A DNA stretch of 64,000 bases, taken from assembly GCA_050157065.1 (NCBI GenBank), contig CP189573.1; one strand, written 5' to 3'. Shown one piece after another: positions 45,527-53,362 of this stretch; position 1 is the first letter of the stretch; the number at the start of each line of letters is the position of its first letter. Below the pieces are notes generated by a model. It had not been told where the DNA came from, did not search any database, and saw nothing but the letters and a program-made list of their open reading frames with translations. The DNA is from Avipropionibacterium sp050157065 (GTDB lineage: Bacteria > Actinomycetota > Actinomycetes > Propionibacteriales > Propionibacteriaceae). Position numbers and translations under genes: made by a program.

Positions 45527-46332
45527 TCGGCGAGTTGCTCCGGCGGGTGGGTGCGGTCGGCTCGGTCCGGGTCACAGCCCTCGATTCCGGCGACAGCATC
45601 GACCACCAACCACACCTTGAACTGCCCCTGGCATCAGTGATCAAGGTTCCGATCGTGGTCGCGATGGCACGCCGGGCGGATCGCGGTGAGGTCGATCCGG
45701 CGTCGATGATGGAGCTGGTCCCGGATCGCCGAAGTGTCGGCACCACAGGGATCTCGGCGATGCGGGACCCGGTCACCCTGTCGCTTCGCGATGCCGCGTA
45801 CCTGGCCCTGACCATCAGCGACAACGCGGCGGCGGACGGCCTGTGCGAGGCGATCGGCGGGCCGGCCGGGGTGACCGAGGAACTCGCCGCACTGGACGTC
45901 CCGATCACGATGACCGAGCCACTGTGCGAGATGTACGACCGCGCCACGGCCACCCCGGAGCTCAGCGCCGACGGTGCCAGCACCGGGTCGGCCGCGGCCT
46001 GCGTACGGCTGCTGGAACTGGTGTGGCGTGACGAGGCGGCGAGTCCGGCCTGGTGCAGCCACATCCGTGACCTGATGGCCCGGCAGGTGTGGCAGCACCG
46101 ACTCGGATCCGGTTTCCCCGCACCTGACGTCGTGGTGGCCGGCAAGACCGGCACGATGGCTCGGTGGCGCCACGAGATCGGCGTCGTGAGCTTCCCCGGT
46201 GACCAGCTGTACGCGGTCGCCGTGCTGACGCGGCAGGACGATCCGATCGCTCATCCTGATCATGACCGGACGATCGGCGAGATCGCCAGAGCCGGAGTCC
46301 TCGCCCTCCGCCGCGGCTCGCTCGTTCCATGA
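45523..46332 (+). CDS. Class A beta-lactamase-like serine hydrolase without signal peptide
   Basis: 269 residues covering the whole class A fold. Catalytic motifs: LASVIKVPIVVA (S-x-x-K nucleophile), TISDNAAADGL (SDN), MTEPLCEMYDRATATPEL (omega-loop Glu, with the usual downstream Asn replaced) and VVAGKTGTMARW (KTG). There is no signal peptide or lipobox, and the start codon overlaps the LysR stop, leaving no room for one; the enzyme should stay in the cytoplasm. True beta-lactamases are exported, so it may be an amidase or esterase, or an intracellular sensor. Co-translation with LysR suggests a regulator-effector pair. Substrate unknown. Confidence 0.85.
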   Translation: MIGELLRRVGAVGSVRVTALDSGDSIDHQPHLELPLASVIKVPIVVAMARRADRGEVDPASMMELVPDRRSVGTTGISAMRDPVTLSLRDAAYLALTISDNAAADGLCEAIGGPAGVTEELAALDVPITMTEPLCEMYDRATATPELSADGASTGSAAACVRLLELVWRDEAASPAWCSHIRDLMARQVWQHRLGSGFPAPDVVVAGKTGTMARWRHEIGVVSFPGDQLYAVAVLTRQDDPIAHPDHDRTIGEIARAGVLALRRGSLVP

Positions 46333-46717
46333 TCAAATTCATCTGGCGGAGTGCCACCGTCCTTGATCAGGACCACCCCGGTCGCCCTGCGTCTCGTCAC
46401 GGTGATCGATTCCGGACCATGATCAACAATGGTCGTGCGGTCGCCAAGGCGAACGACACAGCACCGTCAGCGGTGATCACATGATCACCCGTCGGGCACA
46501 CATCGAACCACAGGTTTGGGCGCCCGACCAACAAAAGTGACCACAGGTTTCAGCCAATTCGCAGCGACACGACGGGGCCGTGAACAATGTCCCAACTCGA
46601 CCGCTTACGCCTTGATGGGTGACTCTGCCACGTGGTGCCAAGATGGTCGCCGTCCATCAGGACAAGGGATCCGGGTCGCTGTGGTTCGGGACTGACGGCA
46701 CGAATCTGGAGGGGTTC
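46333..46717. other. 385-bp intergenic region with TGATCA palindromes and an 11-bp direct repeat
   Basis: No gene is evident. TGATCA occurs five times between 46330 and 46490, including the near-perfect dyad GGTGATCA-CA-TGATCACC at 46472-46489. ACCACAGGTTT is repeated at 46507 and 46540. These could be operator or protein-binding sites for the downstream coiled-coil gene; no promoter hexamers stand out. Confidence 0.45.
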
Positions 46718-47291
46718 ATGGCTTCCGAGGTCGATCGGCTCAGTCACGAACTGGACCGGGCCCGGCAGGAGCAGCCCGTCGAGGCCCCCGGGTGAGATCA
46801 ATCCGCAGGCGGTGGCGCTGTTCACCCAGGCACAACAGATCGTCGACCAACTGATCGACGAGGCGGTCGAGCGTGCCCAGGACCTGATGACGGCGGCCCG
46901 CCGCCAGCAGAAGGAAATCCTCGACCAGGCGCGGGAGGCCGCAGCTCGCGCTCCTCGCGGTTCCGACCCGATCGAGGTGGGCGCGGCAGCCCTGGGCGCG
47001 GCAACCGGCGTGGCCTACGACCGACCGATCACCGAGGTGGAGTACGTCCGGACCTTCGCCCAGGTCGCCCAGGTGCAGTTGCGCTCGGTGCTGGACGCGC
47101 TGACCGAACAGGTCGATCGACTCGGCACGGTGCCGGACCTCGCCGGCACTCGGGCACAACCGTCGGCCGCGTGGGCCGACCCGGCCCCACCCCACATCGC
47201 ACCCGTGCTGGAGGAACTCCCGGCGGTGTCGGACCAACGCCCATGGCGGCTGGAGGCCGCGGTGTCGACCCCGGCTGACCATGAGCACTGA
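46718..47291 (+). pseudogene. DivIVA-like coiled-coil protein gene with a one-base frameshift
   Basis: ATG 46718 has GGAGGGG 4-5 nt upstream and opens MASEVDRLSHELDRARQEQP, but the frame stops at TGA 46793-46795. The next frame continues without a gap as INPQAVALFTQAQQIVDQLI and then DEAVERAQDLMTAARRQQKE, a long coiled coil of the DivIVA/Wag31 type. Removing one C from the run CCCCCGGG (46785-46792) restores one reading frame of about 190 residues (EAPGEINPQ). DivIVA-like proteins mark poles or septa. Real slippage, decay or a sequencing error are all possible. The C-terminus is Ala/Pro-rich with no recognised domain. Confidence 0.65.
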
Positions 47292-47381
47292 CGACGACAC
47301 CAACTGACGCCGGCCCGGCCCGGCCCCGGCCCCGGGAGACGACCCCGGCTGACCACGACCCCGTTCCCGGACGACGACCTC

Positions 47382-49814
47382 TCAGCGCTGGGTGGTGGTA
47401 CGCCATCCTGAGCCGGTCGCGGCAATGGCCACGCCTCCCTGACGATCGGTCCGCAACACGCGCATGCCGTTGCGTTGCAACAGGGCCACGGTCGCTGCCG
47501 CCGGGTGGCCGTACGAGTTCCCCTCGCCGGAGGACGTCACGGCGAGCGTCGCACCGGTCGCGGCTATGAACCGGGCATCCTGGCGTCGTGACCCGTGGTG
47601 CGGCACCTTCAGCACGTCACTGCGCAGGTCGAAGCCGGCTCGGAGCAGCTCGGCCTGCCCGGTCGGCTCGATGTCTCCGGTGAACAGCACGGACACCTCG
47701 TCGACGGTGAGTCGACCGACGACCGACGTGTCGTTCTCCATCGCCGACTCGCCGCCGTCGGCCGGTTGCCCCTGGCCGACCGCCAGGAACCGGTCGACGG
47801 CGGCCGGGGTCGGCCAGAACGTCTCCCACCGGACCCCACCGACCATGATCAGCTCACCGGCCACGGTACGGCGCAGTTCAGTGCCCTGACCGATGACCAT
47901 GGCGTCCACCGCCGCGGCGGTGTCGGCGGGAAGCGGGGCCGCCGTGGTCAGCACGAGTCCGACCCGACGCCCCTGCCACAAGCCGGCAACGCCGCCGACA
48001 TGGTCGGCGTGGTAGTGGGTGAGCACCACCAGCGGCACCTCGCGCACCCCCAGTTGATCAAGGCAACGGTCGAGCGCCGCCGGGTCGGGGCCGGTGTCGA
48101 CGACGACTGCTGCGCCGCGCCCGAGGTTGACCACACCCGCGTCGCCCTGCCCGACGTCACACATCGTCAGCGCCCAGTCCTTGGGCGGCCAACCCGGCTG
48201 CACCGGCGCCCGGAGCAGCAGCACCACGATCGCGAGCGCGACCGCCAGGCACACCCAGCCCGAGGTGATCAGTTTCGGGATCCACCAGATCGACAGCAGA
48301 CAGGCCGCGCCGAGCACGACCAACGCGACCGGGGTGGCCGGCCAGGTGGTGGCCGCCCCGGGCAGTCGTGCCAGGGTCGTACCGATCAGGATGATGCCGT
48401 GGGCCGGGAGTGCGGCGACCCAGCCGGCGACGGCGGCCGGCACCGGGTGGAGCACCGACAACCCTGCAGCGGCGAACCCGGCCACGGTGGCCGGGCCCAC
48501 CAGCGGCCCGGCCAGGGCGTTGGCCAACAACCCGACGAGGCTGAGCTGCCCGGACAGGCCGGTCACCACCGGCTGGGTGGCGACCTGCGCCGCGAGCGGG
48601 ACCGCGATCGCCTCCCCCACGACCCGGGGTGCCCACCGCATCCGATCGGCCCAGGCCCCCGCCCACGCGATGATCCCAGCGGTCGCCAGCGTGGACAGCG
48701 CGAACCCGACCGACCGGCCCAACCACGGATCGACCATCAGCAACCCGATCACGGCCACGCACAGGTGACGTACCCCGCGGGTACCGCGACTGCCGCGTCC
48801 CACCGCGGCCAGGGCGACCAGCCCCATCGCGGTCGCCCGCAGCACGCTGGGCTCGGTACGGCACAACGCGACGAACACCGCCACCGCGAGCAGGCCGACC
48901 ACGGTCAGGCCCCGACCCCGGACCCCGAGCCATCGCGCCAGCACCATCAAGAACCCCAGCAGGAGTGTCAGGTTGGCACCCGAGACCGCGGTCAGGTGGG
49001 TCAGCCCGGTCGTCACGAAGTCGGCGTGCAGTTCTGGCGACATCGCGCCGGTGTCCCCCAGCACCAGCGCGGGGACCAGCGCGCGGGGGCCTGCCGGCCG
49101 GTCCTGCACGGCCTCCCGGAGGCCACCGCGAACGTGCTCGACCGCCCGCCAGCCCGCGTTCGGCTCGGCGATCCGGTGGGCCGCGGTGACCCGGACCACG
49201 GCAGCCAGCTCGGAGCCGGGGTCGGGTCGCTCGAGGAGTCCGGTGACCTGCCACCGTGATCCGACCAGCGCGTGGTGCAGCGCCGGCCCTCCTGGGCCGG
49301 CCGGGTCCGCGCGACCGGACATGATCAACAGCACCGGCACCGACGTCGACGTCGTCCGGCCCCGACCCTCGACCTGCCCGACGTCGGCCCGCAGGATCAC
49401 GCTGGCCGTCGTACCGGCTCCGACCTCGCGCGGATCGGCGGTCGTGCTGACCTCCAGCACGGCCAATGCCCCCGCGTCGGCCAGTTCGGCGACGGCACCG
49501 GAGTGCAGGGCGGCACTGCGGACCCAGCCGAGCCCACCGAGCACGACGACGACCAGCAGGGTCGCGACCAGTGCGTACGAGCGACGTCGCCAGGCCACGG
49601 CACCGAGTGCCACGCATCCGGCAGCGGTCAGCCCGAGTGGCCACCACAGCTGGCTGGTGACCGCCCACGAGGTCGCCCACGCCCCGACCGCCACCGGCGC
49701 CAGTCGCCAGTCCACCGGGGCGGCCGGGGATGCGTCTGGCGGCTGCGGGGTGTCGGCCCCATCGGCCCCATCGGCCCCATCGGCCCCGTCGGCCCCGTCG
49801 ACCGCGCCCGTCAT
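47382..49814 (-). CDS. comEC: ComEC/Rec2-family competence channel protein
   Basis: 810 residues. Order: hydrophobic N-terminal helices, a DUF4131-like extracytoplasmic domain, the Competence domain with many helices (LTAVSGANLTLLLGFLMVLA, containing the conserved SG-N-x-x-L motif), and a C-terminal metallo-beta-lactamase domain with LTHYHADHVGG and KVPHHGSRRQDARF. It forms the inner-membrane channel for single-stranded DNA uptake. ATG 49814 is chosen; the open frame reaches 49919 inside comEA. The N-terminus starts MTGAVDGADGADGADGADG, six GAD repeats from a 9-bp tandem repeat (about 49755-49805), absent from typical ComEC. It follows comEA by 52 bp. Confidence 0.92.
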   Translation of the reverse strand: MTGAVDGADGADGADGADGADTPQPPDASPAAPVDWRLAPVAVGAWATSWAVTSQLWWPLGLTAAGCVALGAVAWRRRSYALVATLLVVVVLGGLGWVRSAALHSGAVAELADAGALAVLEVSTTADPREVGAGTTASVILRADVGQVEGRGRTTSTSVPVLLIMSGRADPAGPGGPALHHALVGSRWQVTGLLERPDPGSELAAVVRVTAAHRIAEPNAGWRAVEHVRGGLREAVQDRPAGPRALVPALVLGDTGAMSPELHADFVTTGLTHLTAVSGANLTLLLGFLMVLARWLGVRGRGLTVVGLLAVAVFVALCRTEPSVLRATAMGLVALAAVGRGSRGTRGVRHLCVAVIGLLMVDPWLGRSVGFALSTLATAGIIAWAGAWADRMRWAPRVVGEAIAVPLAAQVATQPVVTGLSGQLSLVGLLANALAGPLVGPATVAGFAAAGLSVLHPVPAAVAGWVAALPAHGIILIGTTLARLPGAATTWPATPVALVVLGAACLLSIWWIPKLITSGWVCLAVALAIVVLLLRAPVQPGWPPKDWALTMCDVGQGDAGVVNLGRGAAVVVDTGPDPAALDRCLDQLGVREVPLVVLTHYHADHVGGVAGLWQGRRVGLVLTTAAPLPADTAAAVDAMVIGQGTELRRTVAGELIMVGGVRWETFWPTPAAVDRFLAVGQGQPADGGESAMENDTSVVGRLTVDEVSVLFTGDIEPTGQAELLRAGFDLRSDVLKVPHHGSRRQDARFIAATGATLAVTSSGEGNSYGHPAAATVALLQRNGMRVLRTDRQGGVAIAATGSGWRTTTQR

Positions 49815-49866
49815 GTCAGTGCTGCCCGTGGTGTCCCCGGCGCAGTGGTCGAGGTGCGACGCCGCG

Positions 49867-50838
49867 TCAGACGCGGACGTGCGGGGCGATGCGGGCATAG
49901 GTCTTGGGGCCGATCCCATCGATCTCCTGCAGTTCCTCGATCCGGCTGAAGCGACCGTGCTCCTCCCGCCAGCTCATGATCGCCTGGGCGGTCACCGGGC
50001 CCACGCCCGGCAGCGCCTCCAGCTGCGCCAGCGTTGCGGTGTTGAGGTCGACCTTCGCGGTGGTCGCACCTCCCGGGCCGCCACCCGCACCGCCACCGCC
50101 CGCGCCACCACCCCCGGCCGAGCCAGCCCGGACCTCGCTCTCCTCCCCCGGTTCGTCGGCGACGAAGACCTGGTCGCCGTCGGCGACGAGCTGGGCGAGG
50201 TTGAGCCGTCCCGGCCGGGCGGCCTCGGTCAGGCCACCGGCCCGGTCGATCACGTCACCGACCCGGGCCCCCTCGGCCACCGTGACCACGCCCGGCTCTC
50301 GGACCGCCCCGGTGACGTGGACCTTGATCATGGCCGGCGAGGGTGAGATGCCCGGCCCACCGGTGGCGCCACCCGACGGGCCGGCCGTCCCCGGCCGGCC
50401 CGACACCGAGGGTTCTGACACCGAGGGACCCGACACCGACGGCGCCGACGGACGAGGGGTGGCACCGATCGCCTCGTCCCGGGCCCGGAGCAGCATCCAC
50501 CCGGCGATGACCACCGCGACCGTGAGCACCGCGACCACGACCCACAGGTGGCGCCGGTCGAACCGGGGCACCGGGGTGACCGGCCGTGCGCGCGTCCCCG
50601 GCACGTCACCGACCACCTCCGGTGCGGCAGCCCCGACAGCGTCGGGAAGGTCGGCGTCCGGGGCGCGTAGCACCGTCTGGATCAACGACTCGTCGACCCG
50701 AGCGGTACGGACAGGGCCGGTGGCGGCCCGTCGTGCCGGCTGGGCGCGTTGGGGAACCGCCTCCCCCGAAGGACGACCCAGGGCGTGCTCGAGACGGCGT
50801 CGGAGGTGTTCGCTGAGCTGCGGATCCGGACGGGCCAT
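49867..50838 (-). CDS. comEA: ComEA-family DNA-binding competence protein
   Basis: 323 residues. A cytoplasmic N-terminus of about 95 residues precedes one membrane helix (97-117, HLWVVVAVLTVAVVIAGWML). Outside are a Ser/Pro/Gly linker with VSGPSVSEPSVSG repeats, an SLBB domain (IKVHVTGAVREPGVVTVAEG), a Gly-rich spacer and two helix-hairpin-helix motifs (KVDLNTATLAQLEALPGVG, then SRIEELQEIDGIGPKTYARI) that bind double-stranded DNA. It delivers DNA to ComEC. ATG 50838 is chosen over GTG-type upstream starts because MARPDPQLSEHLRRRLE resembles relatives. No Shine-Dalgarno is evident. Confidence 0.93.
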   Translation of the reverse strand: MARPDPQLSEHLRRRLEHALGRPSGEAVPQRAQPARRAATGPVRTARVDESLIQTVLRAPDADLPDAVGAAAPEVVGDVPGTRARPVTPVPRFDRRHLWVVVAVLTVAVVIAGWMLLRARDEAIGATPRPSAPSVSGPSVSEPSVSGRPGTAGPSGGATGGPGISPSPAMIKVHVTGAVREPGVVTVAEGARVGDVIDRAGGLTEAARPGRLNLAQLVADGDQVFVADEPGEESEVRAGSAGGGGAGGGGAGGGPGGATTAKVDLNTATLAQLEALPGVGPVTAQAIMSWREEHGRFSRIEELQEIDGIGPKTYARIAPHVRV

Positions 50839-50976
50839 GCCAACACAGTGGGACGCCGCCACCTGGCTACGTCACCTGATCCGGTCTGCTGTGGACAGTG
50901 CTCGGGGTCGGTCACCCGGTTGGGGACAACTCGTCTCCCCGGCCATACCGCGGAGGCAGGGCCATACGGTGGACAC

Positions 50977-52823
50977 GTGCCCGACCCCGCCGACCCGACA
51001 GCCGTCCCTGACAGATCTCGGACGATCGCCGGCACGGTGCTGCGGCAACGCCGGCACGGTGCTGCGGCAACGCCGGCACCTGCGGTTCCTGTACTCGATG
51101 CAGGCGTCGCCGCCACGGGCCGTGATCGCGGTCAAGGCTGCCGTCGCGATGGGCATCCCGCTGACACTGGCGGTCGCCCTGGGACAGGAACAGCTCGGCT
51201 TCCTCGCCAGTCTCGGTGCGTTCACCATCCTGTACGGCCCGGCCACCGCCTGGCGCCGCTGGATCCGGATGATGCTGGTCGTGGGCGGCAGCCTGACCGG
51301 CTCGGCCCTGCTCGGGGCACTCACCGCCTGGCAACCGGTCCTCCACCTCGTCGTCCTGGTGCTGTCGGCGATGGTGGCGGTGTTCTTGTGTCTCGCGCTG
51401 CGCACCGGCCCACCCAACGCCTTCTTCTTCGTGCTGGCCCAAGGCGTCGCCGGCCTGGCGGTCTCCGGCGGTGCCCCGGCCGTACCGCTGGTCCTCAGCG
51501 TCGCCGGCGGCGCAGCGATCGCGGTCGTCGTCGGCATGAGCGACCTGGTGTTCGACCCGCGGCGACCGGAACGGGTCGCGATCGAGCATGCCGGAGTGGC
51601 CGTCGACGCCTACGAGTCGGCCCGCGGCCGGGACGACATCACCGCCACCCACCACGGCGGCGCCACCGCCCTCCACACGGCCTGGACGACGGTCGCCGAC
51701 GGCGGCTCACACTCGGCCATGGTGCAGCGGCTGGCCTCCGTCCAGGCCCGCTACTCGGTCCGACTCGCCGGCGACACCGCATCGGTGACGAACTGGACCG
51801 TCGCCCTCCCCACCGATGAACCGTCCGCAACGATGCCCGAGGGCTCCGACGCCGAGGACCGGACTTCCGCGCTGGCGGTCGAGGCCGAACAGTTCCGCGA
51901 CACCGCCCTGGGTCGCCGACGCCGGCCACCTGATCCGCAGCGCCGCCCACTGGCCGTCGGAGGTGCTGCACGCCGTCAACCGGGTCGGACCCGCCGCACT
52001 GCTCGCCGGCGCCGTCGCGTTGGCCCTGGCGAACGGGCACGTCTACTGGGCGGTGGCGTTCTCACTGCTGATCCTCAATCAGGGCGGCACCCGGCTCGCC
52101 CAGACCCACCGTGCTGTGCAACGACTCCTGGGCACCCTGCTCGGACTGGTGGCGTACGGCTTCGTCCTCCGACTGCAGCCGGACGCCTGGGTGGTCGTGA
52201 TGGTCGTGGTGGTGTTGCAGTTCGCCGTCGAGATGATGGTGACCCGCAACTACGGGGTCGCGGTGATCTTCCTGACCCCGCTGGCGCTGACCGTCGCCAC
52301 CGCCGCCGCCCCCGGCGCACCGGTCGACACCCTTGTCGCCGACCGTGCCCTCGACACCGTGATCGCGGTGGCGTCGGCACTGCTGGTGCTGTGGCTCACC
52401 GGCCGGGTCCGGCCCGAGTTGCAGTTGCGGGCCCACGCCCGACAGGTCGTCCTCGCCCTGCAAGCCGTGCTCGACGACCTCGCGACCGGACAGGTCGACG
52501 GGCCGGTCGCGCTGTTCCACCGGCGGCGGCTGCACCACGAGCTGCTCGAGTCACGAACGGTGGCACAACGCTCCGCCGCCGATGCGCCCGCCCGGGTCGG
52601 CCCGTACCTGCAGCTGGAACGGGACCTCACTCGGATGGGACACCTCGTGCTGGGAGCCTGCTGGCACCCGGACCTGCGCCGGTCCGGGGAACGATTCGCC
52701 GCGGCATCGAAGCAGCTGGCACCCATCACCGAACACCCCGTCGCCCGGCACCGGAGCGCGGCCGAGCTGAGCGCACAACTCCGGGCCGTGGAAGCGGCGC
52801 TGACCGGTGCCGGCCAGCCATAG
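50977..52823 (+). pseudogene. FUSC-like aromatic-acid exporter-type membrane protein gene, frameshifted
   Basis: GTG 50977 follows TACGGT (50965-50970) by 6 nt and starts VPDPADPTAVPDRSRTIAGT. A 22-bp unit beginning GCCGGCACGGTGCTGCGG is present twice in tandem at about 51028-51071; removing one copy joins the start to HLRFLYSMQASPPRAVIAVK in one frame. A second shift near 51910 links VEAEQFRDTA to PWVADAGHLIRSAAHWPSEV. The restored product would be about 605 residues with two sets of membrane helices (51120-51560 and 51960-52400), typical of FUSC/AaeB-like exporters. As given the gene is broken twice, so it is a pseudogene or carries assembly errors. Confidence 0.72.
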
Positions 52824-52833
52824 GGTTGCGCCC

Positions 52834-53133
52834 ATGAGCCTGTTTGCCGTCACCTACACCTACACCGACGACGCCGCCGCCCTCGACCGCCACCGCCCGG
52901 ACCATCGCGGCTTCCTCGGCGCACTGGCCGACCGCGGCACGCTGCGTGCCGCCGGACCGTTCAGCGACGACGCCGGCGCCGGTGCGCTGCTGCTCATCCG
53001 CGCCGACGGCGCCGAGGAGGTCCGTACGATTCTGGCCGGCGACCCGTTCGCGGCGGCCGACCTGATCGTCGACACCGCCGTCCGGGAGTGGAACGTGGTG
53101 CTGGGCGCGAACCGGGACGACCTCACCGGCTGA
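52834..53133 (+). CDS. YciI-family protein
   Basis: 99 residues, a ferredoxin-like fold of the YCII group: MSLFAVTYTYTDDAAALDRH, RPDHRGFLGALADRGTLRAA with the conserved His-Asp pair, GPFSDDAGAGALLLIRADGA, and DPFAAADLIVDTAVREWNVV. The role of the family is unclear; some members are putative hydrolases or parts of multi-domain enzymes. TAGGGT at 52821-52826 is 7 nt before the ATG, so the RNA is probably leaderless, despite the gene lying only 10 bp after the FUSC-like reading frame. A very stable hairpin follows. Confidence 0.87.
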   Translation: MSLFAVTYTYTDDAAALDRHRPDHRGFLGALADRGTLRAAGPFSDDAGAGALLLIRADGAEEVRTILAGDPFAAADLIVDTAVREWNVVLGANRDDLTG

Positions 53134-53234
53134 CCTCACCGACTGACCTCGATCGCCGAGCCTCGACGGCGACGGGTTGGTCACGAACCGTCGAAGGAGG
53201 GGCCAGCGGTCCGATTCGGACACCTGCGGGGACA

Positions 53235-53269
53235 CGGCCGGGTGGGGGATGCCCCTCCCCACCCGGCCG
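53235..53269 (+). terminator. Strong hairpin terminator candidate after the YciI gene
   Basis: A perfect 13-bp stem, CGGCCGGGTGGGG at 53235-53247 with its complement at 53257-53269, around a 9-nt loop. No U-tract follows. It separates the YciI gene from the next promoter; the surrounding 229-bp gap shows nothing else clear. Confidence 0.65.
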
Positions 53270-53362
53270 GTACTCGCCACAAGGTCCTGCAGGCGATTGT
53301 TGCCGACCGGGGGGTCATGGGTGCGTGCACCGGCTGGCCCGTCACGGGGTAGATTCTCCGTC

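Noticed and set aside
49904..52837. 977-residue plus-strand frame covering comEA and the FUSC-like region
   Set aside because: Its first third is antisense to comEA; only the part after about 51070 shows real membrane-protein sequence.
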